A DNA stretch of 64,000 nucleotides from Nostoc sp. UHCC 0702 (GCA_017164015.1 CP071065.1:5185918-5249917), one strand, 5' to 3'. Positions 42,401 through 51,594 are shown, counted from the stretch's first letter. The notes: a model not told the origin generated them from the letters alone. A program made the numbers and translations.

Positions 42401-43500
42401 CACTGTTCAACATTTCCACCGCTGAGAATCACCTGCAACACTGGCACATCTAATTTTTCCCACAGGTCAATTTGGGGTGTTTCTGTTTCTAACCTGGCGA
42501 GCGAAAAACTAGTGGTATTCAGTAGCAGTCCAATTTGCTCTGAGTCTTTGGGCTGAAAATACTCGGTTAACTCTGCTTGAACATTAGGGTCACGCAATGA
42601 AGAGACAAACACTGGCACAGGTTGTAAATTTTTCTGTACCAAAGCAGCACACAAAGCATCAATTACTTTGGTGTTTCCCCCCAGGTAATGGGCGCGGTAG
42701 AAGAGAACGCCGACTTTAGGGATTGGGGATTGGGTATCGGGGATCGGGGATTGGGTATCGGGGATCGGGCATTGGGTATTAGGAAAACCTTTCCCCAGTC
42801 CCCAGTCCCCAGTCCCCAGTCCCCAGTCCCCAGTCCCCAGTCCCCAGTCCCCAGTTCCCAGTCCCCAGTCCCCAGTCCCCAGTCCCCAGTCCCCAGTCCC
42901 CAGTCCCCAGTCCCCAGTCCCCAGTCCCCAGTCCCCAGTCCCCAGTCCCCAGTCCCCTCGATACAAACCTACACGAGGAACCAACTGGGGGGGTGAGGGA
43001 TTAAACGAAGTCAACAAGCAAGTATCGGCGATAAATTTGAGAGCGTTAACAATATTTTCCACTCCCCCTTCGTTGAAATACTGCCATAGATGGTTCACAA
43101 TACCCAAAGGCACGGTAGACTGGGAAATTAATAGGGGATCAAGAGCATCGTCTCCTGGCATTACAATTAAGGTTGTACCATTACGTTGCACAATTTCCTG
43201 CACTACTTCTAAACCGTAAGCCCAATAGGAACGTCCTCCTAACAGGCGCAGTATAATTACCTGAGCCTGTTCTAAAACTTGTTCTGCGTAAGCATCTATA
43301 CTTATTTGTTGCTGCAACTGCAACAGATTAGCGACTCTTAATGCAGGAAATGTTGCGGGTAATTTGGGGACGGCAGCTGCTAAGGTTTGAATGTCGGTAT
43401 CAGCAGCCGTAATAAATACAAAGGGAGCTGGAGTTTGTTCTAAAAAAACTAAATTTTCTGACTGATTCCATCCGACCGATGTGGCGTTTATACGATGCAT
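39460..43500 (-). CDS. cobN: Cobaltochelatase/magnesium-chelatase-like large subunit CobN
   Basis: 1346 residues. Large H-subunit-type chelatase that inserts cobalt in B12 synthesis, with ChlI/ChlD-like partners. Conserved blocks: HVGKHGNLEWLPGKSLALS, PFIVNDPGEGSQAKRRAQAV, LWGTATMRTGGDDIAEALAF, MMRHGYKGAFEMAATVDYLF. Unusually, several in-frame STRR insertions lie inside it: GDWGLGT repeats at about residues 183-236, SQSPIPNSQSQIP near 541-568, SSVNSQQ repeats near 858-883, and a GEAGEA string near 1140. The chelatase blocks are intact, so the protein may tolerate them. No cobalamin riboswitch was recognised upstream. Confidence 0.92.
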   Translation of the reverse strand: MHRINATSVGWNQSENLVFLEQTPAPFVFITAADTDIQTLAAAVPKLPATFPALRVANLLQLQQQISIDAYAEQVLEQAQVIILRLLGGRSYWAYGLEVVQEIVQRNGTTLIVMPGDDALDPLLISQSTVPLGIVNHLWQYFNEGGVENIVNALKFIADTCLLTSFNPSPPQLVPRVGLYRGDWGLGTGDWGLGTGDWGLGTGDWGLGTGDWGLGTGDWGLGTGDWGLGTGDWGLGKGFPNTQCPIPDTQSPIPDTQSPIPKVGVLFYRAHYLGGNTKVIDALCAALVQKNLQPVPVFVSSLRDPNVQAELTEYFQPKDSEQIGLLLNTTSFSLARLETETPQIDLWEKLDVPVLQVILSGGNVEQWELESQGLSCRDIAMNVALPEVDGRIITRAVSFKAVQTRNSNLETDVVVYEPVSDRIEFVAQLAANWVLLRSKPPQERRIALILANYPNRNGRLANGVGLDTPASCVEILKALQIAGYLVENPPTQVEELIQRLTAGVTNDPEGRELRPVLQSLSSTEYQEYFASLPKAVQQGISEQWGLGTGDWRLATGEDCSQSPIPNSQSQIPIPGIQLGNIFVGIQPARGYDLDPSLNYHAPDLAPTHAYLAFYYWVRECFGADAVVHVGKHGNLEWLPGKSLALSSNCYPEVALGPLPHLYPFIVNDPGEGSQAKRRAQAVVIDHLTPPMTRAELYGGLQQLENLIDEYYEAESLDPSRLPAIRDRIRELVIQENLHKDLGIENKKDILKFESLILNFLDGYLCELKEAQIRDGLHIFGQCPQGRQLRDLIVAIARIPNRHSPGITRAIAQDWGLDFDPLTADLSGVSGQWSVVNGKQCHIIGDIVEVLEEHAASLVEQLISHQSSVNSQQSSVNSQQSSVITVTDWIRDRLLPAIQQTQDEITNLLRGLAGRYVQSAPAGAPTRGRPEVLPTGRNFYSVDIRAIPTETAWDVGRRAAENLIECYTQENGEYPKTLGLSLWGTATMRTGGDDIAEALAFLGVRPIWDGAARRVVDFEILPLAILGRPRVDVTLRISGFFRDAFPNLIDLFDSAVQAVAALDEPPEQNPLAAQVQQDTDFWTQQGLTKQAAKMRSRYRIFGSQPGAYGAGLQGLIESQNWTDDQDLARAYINWSCFAYSSRTGEAGEAGEATSSSSPSPNPEAFKQRLAQMQIVLHNQDNREHDLLDSDDYYQFQGGLTAAVRSIQGKNPQTYFGDNSIPAQPRVRQLQAEIARVYRSRVVNPKWIAGMMRHGYKGAFEMAATVDYLFAYDATTKCVEDYMYQGIVKTYLLDPLVSEFILYNNPYALRDIAEKLLEASQRGLWQDVNIQTIDTLRNLVHQAEAAVE
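42793..42954. repeat. STRR heptamer array inside cobN
   Basis: About 23 copies of CCCCAGT (one imperfect). Read in the gene's direction, three heptamers encode the seven-residue unit GDWGLGT, so the array is in frame. Flanked by GGGGATTGGGTATC-type repeats (42720-42780). Confidence 0.93.
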
Positions 43501-43689
43501 AATCCTGTATTACCGTTTTAAACTGTTGATTAGAATACAATCACAAAATATTTCAGCCTAGCAATGCCAGTTGCTACAAGTCGGCAAAGCCGACAGCAGT
43601 TGGTATCTTGCAATCAACCGCCATTCAGGCGTTTATAGCTTTGAAAACCAAAGCAACGCACTGGCTCCTCTGCTCCTCTCACCAGACCA

Positions 43690-45744
43690 TTGAAAATGCT
43701 TAGTTCCTCTGATTTGAGCTTTTCTAAAAACTTGCCTTTAGTTGTATTTAATCAGCTTGAGGAATTGTTACGGCAAATGGCTCAAGTGGCAGGAAATAAT
43801 ACTCTGGTATTGACAGAAGCCGTACTGGCTCGGATTCGTATACCTGAGGAGTGGCAGATACAAAGGTTTACGTTAGTGGTTTCTGGCGGGTTTAGTGCGC
43901 TTTTGGTAGGAACCTGGGAGCAGGGGAGCAGGGAAGCAGGGGAGCAGGGGCGCAGGGGCGCAGGGGCGCAGGGAATTTACTCAGCTATCAGCAATGTCGG
44001 TGACTACAACGGGGGAATGGCCCCCTTGAGTGAGGCTGCGCTCACACAATCGCCTGCTACGCTGCACCCCAACGCAGAAGCTTCTCAGCAGTCAATACTG
44101 ACTGCTAGTTTGACATTTAATTCAGAGGCGATCGCCTCCTTTGTCGCCAAATTGAGAGACTTGTTTGAAGGTGATTCTGATACTCATCAAAATCTGGAAC
44201 ACTATCGGCAAATTCTTCGTCCTAACGATGCCACACTCCAAGCTAGATTTACGCTGTTGTTATTAGAATGTCTCTTGCCTCAGCAAAACGAGGAAGTGAC
44301 AGAACCTGTAAGCACAAATGAGCCTGAGGTTTATGTCTGTCAAGCAGTGGAAGATGCCCTGAAAAAACAGATTTATCAAGAGCGACTGTTGAATCAGGTA
44401 ACAAGCCAGATACGCAAAAGCTTAGATTTGCCGGTAATTATGGCAACAGCAATTGCACAAGTACGTGAATTTTTAGAATTAGACAGAATAGTAATATATA
44501 AATTTGAGGGTTCAAGAGTCAACAACTCAACGCTCTTAACTCAAACTTCATCCCAACCTCCAATACAAGACTGTGGGGGTTGTATTGTCTATGAAGCCCG
44601 TGCTACAGATACGATTCCGTCGGTATTGCAGTACAAGGAAAAAAATTGCTTTGTACGAACTTCCCAATGTTGGGAGAAGTATCGCCAAGGATTTACCCTA
44701 GCGGTAGATGACATTGAAAAAGCTTATGCTCTGGAAGTGTGTTTGTTGAATTTTTTAAGGGAAAGCCAAGTTAGGGCAAAGTTGGCTGCACCGATTATGT
44801 TTGAAGAAAAACTTTGGGGGTTGCTAATTGCTCATCAATGTGATATACCCCGTCAGTGGAATGAAACTGAAAAAAACTTACTGACTTCCATCGCCGAACA
44901 ATTAGCGATCGCGATTCATCAAGCTGAGTTAATGCGATCGCTCACTCAAGAAAAACAAACTCTCGAACAACGAGTTATTGAGCGGACGATGGCACTACGC
45001 GATGCTTTACTCGCTGCCGAAGCCGCTAGCCGTCTGAGAAGTGAGTTTTTAGCTACCATCAGCCACGAATTACTTACGCCTTTGACTTACGTCATTGGTA
45101 TGTCTTCAACTTTATTACGCTGGCCTTTAGGAGATTTAAGTCAACGACAAAGGGATTATCTGCAAACAATCCACGATAGTGGAGAACATTTATTAGAAAT
45201 GATTAATGACATCCTCGATTTATCCCAGATAGAGGCTGGCAAGGCAGTTTTAAATATTACAGAATTTTCCTTAATAAATATAGCAGAAAGTACTTTAGAA
45301 TCTTTATCAGAAAAAGCAACAAGCGAACAAGTAAATCTGAAACTTGATTTGCAAATCGATCCTCGACGCGATCGCTTTAGTGCCGATGCAGCGCGAGTCG
45401 AACAAATTCTCTGGAATCTGTTAACTAATGCGATTAAATTCACCCCTGAAGGTGGTAGTGTGACTTTGCGTCTTTGGGTAGAAGATGACACAGCTATCTT
45501 TCAAGTAGAAGATACTGGAATTGGTATTCCTGAAGAACAATTACCACTACTGTTTGAAAAATTTCAGCAACTAGATACACCCTATCGCCGTCGCTACGAA
45601 GGCACCGGACTCGGTTTAGCTTTAACTAAACAACTTGTAGAACTCCATCGGGGGCGAATTGAAGTAGAATCAACCGTGGGTATTGGCTCACTGTTTACTG
45701 TGTGGATACCAGCCCAGCCGATGAGAGTGCTGAGTGGTAAGTGA
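43690..45744 (+). CDS. GAF-domain sensor histidine kinase
   Basis: 684 residues, no membrane segments. N-terminal domain (LPLVVFNQLEELLRQMAQVA) of unknown role, a GAF domain at about 240-415 (MATAIAQVREFLELDRIVIY; WGLLIAHQCDIPRQW), a coiled-coil, HisKA with phospho-acceptor H459 (ISHELLTPLT), and HATPase_c (NLLTNAIKFTPEGG, DTGIGIPEEQ, GTGLGLALTK). No Cys ligand for a bilin is obvious. GAGCAGGG repeats form an in-frame low-complexity insertion at about residues 75-97. No response regulator adjacent, so the partner is unknown. Confidence 0.9.
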   Translation: MKMLSSSDLSFSKNLPLVVFNQLEELLRQMAQVAGNNTLVLTEAVLARIRIPEEWQIQRFTLVVSGGFSALLVGTWEQGSREAGEQGRRGAGAQGIYSAISNVGDYNGGMAPLSEAALTQSPATLHPNAEASQQSILTASLTFNSEAIASFVAKLRDLFEGDSDTHQNLEHYRQILRPNDATLQARFTLLLLECLLPQQNEEVTEPVSTNEPEVYVCQAVEDALKKQIYQERLLNQVTSQIRKSLDLPVIMATAIAQVREFLELDRIVIYKFEGSRVNNSTLLTQTSSQPPIQDCGGCIVYEARATDTIPSVLQYKEKNCFVRTSQCWEKYRQGFTLAVDDIEKAYALEVCLLNFLRESQVRAKLAAPIMFEEKLWGLLIAHQCDIPRQWNETEKNLLTSIAEQLAIAIHQAELMRSLTQEKQTLEQRVIERTMALRDALLAAEAASRLRSEFLATISHELLTPLTYVIGMSSTLLRWPLGDLSQRQRDYLQTIHDSGEHLLEMINDILDLSQIEAGKAVLNITEFSLINIAESTLESLSEKATSEQVNLKLDLQIDPRRDRFSADAARVEQILWNLLTNAIKFTPEGGSVTLRLWVEDDTAIFQVEDTGIGIPEEQLPLLFEKFQQLDTPYRRRYEGTGLGLALTKQLVELHRGRIEVESTVGIGSLFTVWIPAQPMRVLSGK

Positions 45745-45870
45745 AGAGTTAATAGTTAAGAGTTAGGAGTTAGGAGTTAAGTGAAGAGTTAATAGTTAAG
45801 AGTTAGGAGTTAGGAGTTTGGAGTTAATAGTTAGTAGAAAATAAAAAACAACTGACAACTGACTAATGAC
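45745..45870. repeat. STRR arrays between the kinase and nanE
   Basis: Two blocks of GTTAATAGTTAAGAGTTAGG repeats, then CAACTGACAACTGAC heptamers. Confidence 0.8.
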
Positions 45871-45879
45871 AACTGACCA

Positions 45880-46560
45880 ATGACAAATTCCATTAAACCA
45901 CTGCATCGCGGACTGATTGTATCTTGTCAAGCGCCTGTTGATTCCCCACTGCATGAACCAATAGTGATTGCGGCAATGGCACAAGCTGCTGTTAATAATG
46001 GTGCAGTTGGTGTGAGAATTGACACTCCAAATCATATCATTGCTGTGCGTGAAAAAGTTAAAGTGCCGATTATTGGTCTGTGGAAACAAGTAATAGCTGG
46101 ATATGATGTATACATTACGCCCAAGTTTCACCATGCTGCTGCTGTGGCTGAAGCAGGAGCAGATATTATTGCCATAGATGCGACGACTAGAAACCGCCCT
46201 GATGATGAAACTGTGGTAGATATCATTGCTCGCATTCATCAGCATTTGGGTAAACTAGTGATGGCAGATGTGGATACAATTGCAGCTGCAAAAGCTGCCG
46301 CAGATGCCGGTGCTGATCTTGTCGGGACAACTCTTTACGGCTACACTGATGCAACTAAGCATCTTTCTCCACCAGGCTGGGAACTCCTTAACCAGATGGT
46401 AGAACAGTTAGATATTCCAGTGATTTGTGAAGGGGGGATTTCTTCACCCGAAATGGCTCGAAAAGCTTTAGATTTACAGGCTTACGCTGTTGTAGTTGGC
46501 ACTGCTATTACTGGTATTGATTTGCAGGTGAAAACTTATACATCTGTGCTAACTAAATAA
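45880..46560 (+). CDS. nanE: Putative N-acetylmannosamine-6-phosphate 2-epimerase
   Basis: 226 residues, TIM barrel. Opening GLIVSCQAPVDSPLHEP, then GAVGVRIDTPNHI and PIIGLWKQ, the catalytic Lys/Asp region DIIAIDATTRNRP, phosphate-binding CEGGISSPEMARKAL and VVVGTAITG. It would interconvert ManNAc-6-P and GlcNAc-6-P. No other sialic acid genes are in the window, so it may serve amino-sugar recycling. Confidence 0.9.
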   Translation: MTNSIKPLHRGLIVSCQAPVDSPLHEPIVIAAMAQAAVNNGAVGVRIDTPNHIIAVREKVKVPIIGLWKQVIAGYDVYITPKFHHAAAVAEAGADIIAIDATTRNRPDDETVVDIIARIHQHLGKLVMADVDTIAAAKAAADAGADLVGTTLYGYTDATKHLSPPGWELLNQMVEQLDIPVICEGGISSPEMARKALDLQAYAVVVGTAITGIDLQVKTYTSVLTK

Positions 46561-46666
46561 AACAGGGGCTAGAAGCACGGCAGTACTGACTGATGTCAAC
46601 TTCAACTCAAAGCACCTCGCAAACTACATTCTGGTATGATATCAAGTCCGCTACGTATCAGGCTTA

Positions 46667-46755
46667 AATAACACTGCTCTGGGCTGACTCCAGAGCAGTG
46701 TGTAAAAAAAACAGGTAAGCTAGAAATCTCTAAGAACTCTCCCTGTTTTTTGGCT
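46667..46755. terminator. Paired hairpins between nanE and the RTX gene
   Basis: A 12-bp-stem hairpin (ACACTGCTCTGG/CCAGAGCAGTGT, 46672-46702) followed by an AAAACAGG/CCTGTTTTTT stem with a long loop (46709-46749). The second has a T run in both directions and can serve as a bidirectional terminator for the convergent genes. Confidence 0.7.
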
Positions 46756-46787
46756 GTCTGTCAGGTTTACAAACTGTCGGTAATTAC

Positions 46788-48758
46788 TCAAACAATAATG
46801 AAATTGCTAACACTAGGGGAGTCTCCAGCTATAAACTGTGCTAATAGTTGTTGAGTAAATTCACTGCCACTACCATCAAGGTCAAAGTACAGTGCGCTTA
46901 CGGCAATACTATAGTCGTAGATAAATCGTTGAGCGCTGGTGGTTGCAGCTGTGCCAATCACAAACTGAGTTTCTAATAATGAACCTGCTATTAACCCACC
47001 ACCAAAGCCTGAAGCTGATACCTGAATCAAGTCTTTACTGGAATTGAAGGTGTAAATGGTATCAACACCTTCAGAATAATTACTGAAAGCAAAAGTATTA
47101 ACACCAGAACCAGAACCACCAATCAGGACATCATTGCCATCCCCACCATCTAGCAGACTGTTACCGGAACTATAGTAGTCCACAAGTAGAGTATCGTCGC
47201 CACTGCCGCCTTTAATCGTATCATCACCAAAGCCGCCATTGAGGTAATCGTTGCCACTGCCGCCTTCAATCGTATCATCACCAAGGCCGCCATCGAGGTA
47301 ATCGTTGCCATTTCCCCCCAGCAAACTATCATTGTAGGCTGTACCATAAATACTTAAACGCTCGATACTCTGGAAGCTAACCACAGAGTTGCCACTTGTA
47401 ATTGTGCCATTGGTGGTGCTTGAGTCTAGAGTTGTGACGATTCCCACCTCCGCAGAAGAGAAATTGGCGGATAAATAATCGTTACCTGTTCCGCCATCTA
47501 CTGTTTGTGTTACTAGGGAAGACGGATCAAGATCAGCATTAATTAAATCAAAGGAATCATCACCATCTCCGCCATTGAGAGTATTGTTACCACTGTAGAT
47601 ATTAGCGCTTAAGTAATCATTGCCATCGCCGCCAAAAAGCAGATTGTTACCGACACCATAGGAGCCAAATAGAGAATCATCACCTGCGCCGCCTTGAATC
47701 GTATCATCACCACCGCTGCTGCCAAAGAAGTCATCGTTGCCATTTCCTCCCAGTAAACTATCACTGTAGGCTGTACCATAGATTGAGAAATTCTCGATAT
47801 TTTGGAAGCTAATCTGAAAATTGCCAGCCCTAATCGTGCCTTTGTCGGCTGTATCTAAAGTTGTGACGATTCCTTCCACAGCATAGTCGAAAGCAGCGGT
47901 TAGATAATCGTTACCTGTCCCGCCATCTACTGTCTGTGTTACTAAGGAAGTCGGATCAACCTCAAGAGCGTAGATTGTAAACCTATCATCGCCATTTCCG
48001 CCATTGAGGGTATTGTTGCCACTAGACTGAAAAATAGTTAAATAATCATTTCCGGCATCACCAATCAAAGCATTATTACCTGTAGAATACGCCACGCTTA
48101 ACTCATCGTCCCCAGTTCCAGCTTTGAGGGTATTGTTGCCACTCGAATAGCTAATAGAAAGATTATCGTTACCTGAGTCGCCATCGAGAAGATTATTTCC
48201 AGAGGAATTAACAGCAATTAAGTAGTCTCTGCCTGCACCACCGCACAGACTATTACTTCCTTCGTTACCTATCAGATAATCATTGCCATTGCCCCCTGAT
48301 AGCTTGTCGTCTCCTGCACCTCCATAGATTGTGTCATCTCCAGCTTCACCTAGTATGCTGTCATTACCATCTCCACCATTCAGGGTATTACTGTTAGCAT
48401 TACCTGTAATCCAGTTATTCAGTGTATTGCCGTTGCCGTTAATGGCTGTTGTGCCTGTAAGGGTGAGGTTTTCTATGTAATCTCCCAACGTCCAGCTAAC
48501 GGATGATTTGACTGTATCAACTCCGCCTGCATTGCCTCCATTCCCATTATCTTCACTGACAATATCTCCGGTGCTATCAACAATGTAAGTATCGTTACCT
48601 GACCCACCAGATAAGCTATCGTTGCCAGTGCCACCATCTAAGGTGTCGTTGCCACTATCTGCATACAGTGTGTCATTACCATCATTACCTTTGATTTGGT
48701 CATCATAAATTGTGCCAATCAAGTTTTCGGAATTATTAGTACCAATGATATTAGCCAT
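46788..48758 (-). CDS. RTX-type calcium-binding repeat protein
   Basis: 656 residues from ATG 48758 (GGAG six bases upstream; the frame from TTG 48770 is not needed). No N-terminal signal peptide: it starts ANIIGTNNSENLIGT directly. Numerous hemolysin-type nonapeptides (GGxGxDxLx), e.g. GGTGNDSLSGGSGNDTY and GGDGNDSILGEAGDDTIYG, form a Ca-binding beta roll. The C-terminal domain (TIYTFNSSKDLIQVSASGFG, ending SVSNFIIV) is the type I secretion signal region. Likely a surface or secreted protein; activity unknown. Confidence 0.9.
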   Translation of the reverse strand: MANIIGTNNSENLIGTIYDDQIKGNDGNDTLYADSGNDTLDGGTGNDSLSGGSGNDTYIVDSTGDIVSEDNGNGGNAGGVDTVKSSVSWTLGDYIENLTLTGTTAINGNGNTLNNWITGNANSNTLNGGDGNDSILGEAGDDTIYGGAGDDKLSGGNGNDYLIGNEGSNSLCGGAGRDYLIAVNSSGNNLLDGDSGNDNLSISYSSGNNTLKAGTGDDELSVAYSTGNNALIGDAGNDYLTIFQSSGNNTLNGGNGDDRFTIYALEVDPTSLVTQTVDGGTGNDYLTAAFDYAVEGIVTTLDTADKGTIRAGNFQISFQNIENFSIYGTAYSDSLLGGNGNDDFFGSSGGDDTIQGGAGDDSLFGSYGVGNNLLFGGDGNDYLSANIYSGNNTLNGGDGDDSFDLINADLDPSSLVTQTVDGGTGNDYLSANFSSAEVGIVTTLDSSTTNGTITSGNSVVSFQSIERLSIYGTAYNDSLLGGNGNDYLDGGLGDDTIEGGSGNDYLNGGFGDDTIKGGSGDDTLLVDYYSSGNSLLDGGDGNDVLIGGSGSGVNTFAFSNYSEGVDTIYTFNSSKDLIQVSASGFGGGLIAGSLLETQFVIGTAATTSAQRFIYDYSIAVSALYFDLDGSGSEFTQQLLAQFIAGDSPSVSNFIIV

Positions 48759-48770
48759 ATTTTGCTCCAA

Positions 48771-49616
48771 TTCAATTTTAGTAAAATTTGATTAAACAAG
48801 TTTATTATTCATTTTAATAATGCTTGCTATCAAAAAAAAATTGCAAATAAATTAGACAATATTTTCCAAGAAATAAAGGTTTGTGCCAGAATTTAGGTAT
48901 CCAAAATTAGCTACATAGCTGCTTAATTTGATTTTTTCTGATTACTGGGATATCCAAGCCTGATCAAATTGAAATTCTAGATTCGGAATTTTTACGGTGC
49001 AATTTCGCCAGATTTTAAGAAATATTATCTGATCTGCAAGTATTGTATAAATAAACGAGTTGAAACCCTCACTATTTTTTCAATATAGTGGTGAATAATT
49101 TGTTGTGAGTCCTACGTGAATGCTATTGTTCTGACTTTTCAACAATAGTTTTTTAATTACCAAATTTTACCAAATTATTATATAGGAACGCTACGCACAT
49201 AACAAGTGGATGGTTGCAAGTTTTGCATTGTTGCTATGTATTTTTCAGAAAAACCAGAATATTGGCTTTTTGATGAATCCGAAAGCTTGTCTTAGAGGTT
49301 TTGTAGCTAAGTCCACTTATTTTACTTTCCACACCTCAAACCAATGCCGACAACAGCAGCAACAGTAATCTCACGCCGCCTCTCGTAACAAGGACAGCTT
49401 CTTGTAGAGTTGCGTAAAAATTGTGTCAGTGCGATCGCACAAAGTTGCGCGGTTGAGCCTGATAGTAATAACACACAAAGTCTGATGTCGCAAACTGACC
49501 ATCAGACTTTCTGCAAAATCCAAAATGGTATTAGATTGTCACCTGGTTATCACATCTGTGATTTAAGCTAGAAATAAGACAGCCAAAGCATTTATGATGG
49601 GAGAATTTCTACAGAG
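48771..49616. other. Intergenic region
   Basis: 845 bp, AT-rich, no gene supported. Some short palindromes (AACAATAGTTTTTTAATTACC) and one HIP1-like site at about 49431. Possibly the divergent promoters of the RTX gene and the CAP gene. Confidence 0.45.
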
Positions 49617-50192
49617 GTGGCAACTCAAAGACACAAGCGCCAATGTCAATTACCGCAAATAATTTGGGTGGGATGGGTGGCGATCGCTTTGATCTCAACT
49701 GGGTGTGAGCAACTTATTGAGTATTTACCGCCCTTGCCGAGTATCGAACTACCATCAAGTAAGCCACCACAACCCCCTGTTCCTAGCCAAACCTTGCAAA
49801 CTACCCAAATGGAGGCAGCAGTTCGTCAAGGCATCAACCAAGTGCGGCAAAAAAACGGACTACAATCCCTACAAAACAACGAAAAACTAGCGCAGGTTGC
49901 CCGCAATTACAGCCGACAAATGGCGCAAAAAAACTTCTTTAGCCATACTGGTGCTGATGGTAGCACCTTGAAAGATAGAGTCCAGGCTGGTGGTATATCC
50001 TATTGGATGGTTGGTGAGAACTTATTCAAAAGTCAGAACGTTCCTCAACCTGTGCCGGCTGCTGTTAAAGGTTGGATGGAAAGTCCTGGACACCGAGAAA
50101 ATATTCTTCGTCCTGTGTTTAGAGAAACGGGTGTGGGGGTGTGGCGAGTAGGAAATACATATTACATCACCCAGTTGTTTTTAAGGCGTTAG
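49617..50192 (+). CDS. CAP-domain (SCP/PR1-like) exported protein
   Basis: 191 residues with a GTG start. N-terminal export segment WVGWVAIALISTGC with a possible lipobox Cys, then a Pro-rich linker. The CAP domain covers about 62-190: INQVRQKNGLQSLQNNEKLA, NFFSHTGADGSTLKDRV, GENLF and GWMESPGHRENIL, containing the usual His/Glu/His set. Function not established for the cyanobacterial group; likely periplasmic or outer-surface. Confidence 0.88.
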   Translation: MATQRHKRQCQLPQIIWVGWVAIALISTGCEQLIEYLPPLPSIELPSSKPPQPPVPSQTLQTTQMEAAVRQGINQVRQKNGLQSLQNNEKLAQVARNYSRQMAQKNFFSHTGADGSTLKDRVQAGGISYWMVGENLFKSQNVPQPVPAAVKGWMESPGHRENILRPVFRETGVGVWRVGNTYYITQLFLRR

Positions 50193-50203
50193 AAAGCTAA
50201 TAT

Positions 50204-50310
50204 AGCTGGGGACTGGGGACTGGGGACTGGGGACTGGGTGAAAAGCCTTTTTGTGTCTAGGTTTTATCATCTGTTGAGGGACTAACCACCTTGGCTATTG
50301 CTATAAAAAG
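50204..50310. repeat. STRR array plus one arm of a long inverted repeat
   Basis: GGGGACT heptamers (50208-50238) followed by a 51-70 bp sequence (50239-50310, containing TTTTTGTGTCTAGGTTTTAT) that recurs in inverted orientation at 54063-54135. Confidence 0.8.
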
Positions 50311-50439
50311 GATTTACTATAGACACTTACACAAGTCAGTTACCGCTTCGTTACAACTGCCTTAAAGAAGAATAAATCAAAATTTTGACCAAAAATGGGT
50401 AAAATAGGTTTGAATAGTCTGCAAGTAGTGAGGCGAAAA

Positions 50440-50547
50440 ATGATCTCCTCCGAACCCAGTGAGTTAGATAAAAAAATCCAATATGTAGCAGAACTGAGTC
50501 AAAAAATTACTAATGCATTAAAAGAAACAACAGAGATACATATTTAA
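50440..50547 (+). CDS. Possible 35-residue protein
   Basis: ATG 50440 to TAA 50547, MISSEPSELDKKIQYVAELS then QKITNALKETTEIH. Soluble and amphipathic, with GTGAGGCG upstream. Codon use looks like real coding sequence, but no family is known to me. Confidence 0.35.
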   Translation: MISSEPSELDKKIQYVAELSQKITNALKETTEIHI

Positions 50548-50614
50548 TAAAAATTAATTATTTTCACATTCTTTCAGTCTGGTTTATAATACTTATTTCG
50601 ACATTAAATACGAA

Positions 50615-51136
50615 CTATTCCAACATTTTATGGATGTCTTTTAACATTAAAAATAAATGTAAAGGATCAGTAGGACTAGGTTCAAAATCAAAATTTTCAT
50701 ACCATTTCCGTGCTTGCTCATCTTTAGCATGAACTAGCAAAGCACGAATACCTAAAATATCTGCTGCTGCATTTACACGTTTTAAACAGTCCTTTAATAA
50801 ACCACTTCCTATTCTCTTACCTTGAAAATCTTTGCTAACTGCTAGACGAGCTAAAAGGGCTACAGGTACAGGATATTTTGGCAGTCCCTTAATTATGCGA
50901 GAAGGAGCATCTTTATGAGTAACAGAAGCTACAGTTAGAGTGTAGTAACCAATAACAGTATTATCTAAACAGGCTACATAAGTTTTGGAACTATCGGACT
51001 GTTGATTTTGTAAAGCATAATTAATTAAAAAGTTATTTAAACCAGACTGCCCACAATCAAAGTCTTGAATATTGTGGGAAGCTGATAATTTTTCAATATA
51101 CAGATTGTTTAATGGCGACGAACTACTCAAATACAC
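50615..51136 (-). CDS. tacT: GNAT toxin of a TacA/TacT-like pair
   Basis: 173 residues. Acetyl-CoA motif ARLAVSKDFQGKRIGSGLL and C-terminal ARKWYENFDFEPSPTDPLHL with the Tyr used by TacT-like toxins. The N-terminal DFDCGQSGLNNFLINYALQN is characteristic of this toxin clade, which acetylates the amino group of charged tRNAs and stops translation. Its start overlaps the DUF1778 antitoxin gene by 14 bases. Confidence 0.88.
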   Translation of the reverse strand: MYLSSSSPLNNLYIEKLSASHNIQDFDCGQSGLNNFLINYALQNQQSDSSKTYVACLDNTVIGYYTLTVASVTHKDAPSRIIKGLPKYPVPVALLARLAVSKDFQGKRIGSGLLKDCLKRVNAAADILGIRALLVHAKDEQARKWYENFDFEPSPTDPLHLFLMLKDIHKMLE

Positions 51137-51401
51137 TTGCTTCCGTTAATAGACGACGCAAACGAGGTTTTTCTGTTGAGGGAGAGTCAAGAGCGTTTTG
51201 AAATGCTTGCCATTGCTCGTCATCTAACACAAAAAGTTTACGATTTGTCAAAGCATCTTGAGCAGCAATTAGGCCATGTTCTAACAAGAATTCACTAACA
51301 TTTTTATGACTTGCAGCAGCAGCTTGCTGCAAAATCTTTTTGACACTAGAACTTGTACGAATGTCGATCCGTTCAGTTTTAGACTCACCTACGTGACTCA
51401 T
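51123..51401 (-). CDS. tacA: DUF1778 antitoxin (TacA-like)
   Basis: 92 residues. RHH-type DNA-binding N-terminus (TERIDIRTSSSVKKILQQAA, then SEFLLEHGLIAAQ) and toxin-binding C-terminus (FVLDDEQWQAFQNALDSP). Represses its own operon and blocks the GNAT toxin downstream. Confidence 0.9.
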   Translation of the reverse strand: MSHVGESKTERIDIRTSSSVKKILQQAAAASHKNVSEFLLEHGLIAAQDALTNRKLFVLDDEQWQAFQNALDSPSTEKPRLRRLLTEASVFE

Positions 51402-51594
51402 AATTTAAATTGAATTTATTTTACTTTCAATCCTTAAGCTATCATACACACGTTGTCCTGACAAGAAATTAATGATAGAGAAGACAGACTTAGGATAGGT
51501 GCAGCGATCGCAGTCCCGGCCTAAACTGCAAGTTAGCTCCATGATTACAGGAAGCTCTTGTGAGAGCTTCTGATAAAGGCGATCGCAATGGCAC

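Noticed and set aside
42688..42996. Plus-strand frame of Pro-Ser-Gln repeats inside cobN
   Set aside because: It is the antisense reading of the STRR array in a well-supported gene.
43501..43689. Cobalamin riboswitch upstream of cobN
   Set aside because: None of the conserved B12-box or pseudoknot sequences is present on the minus strand.
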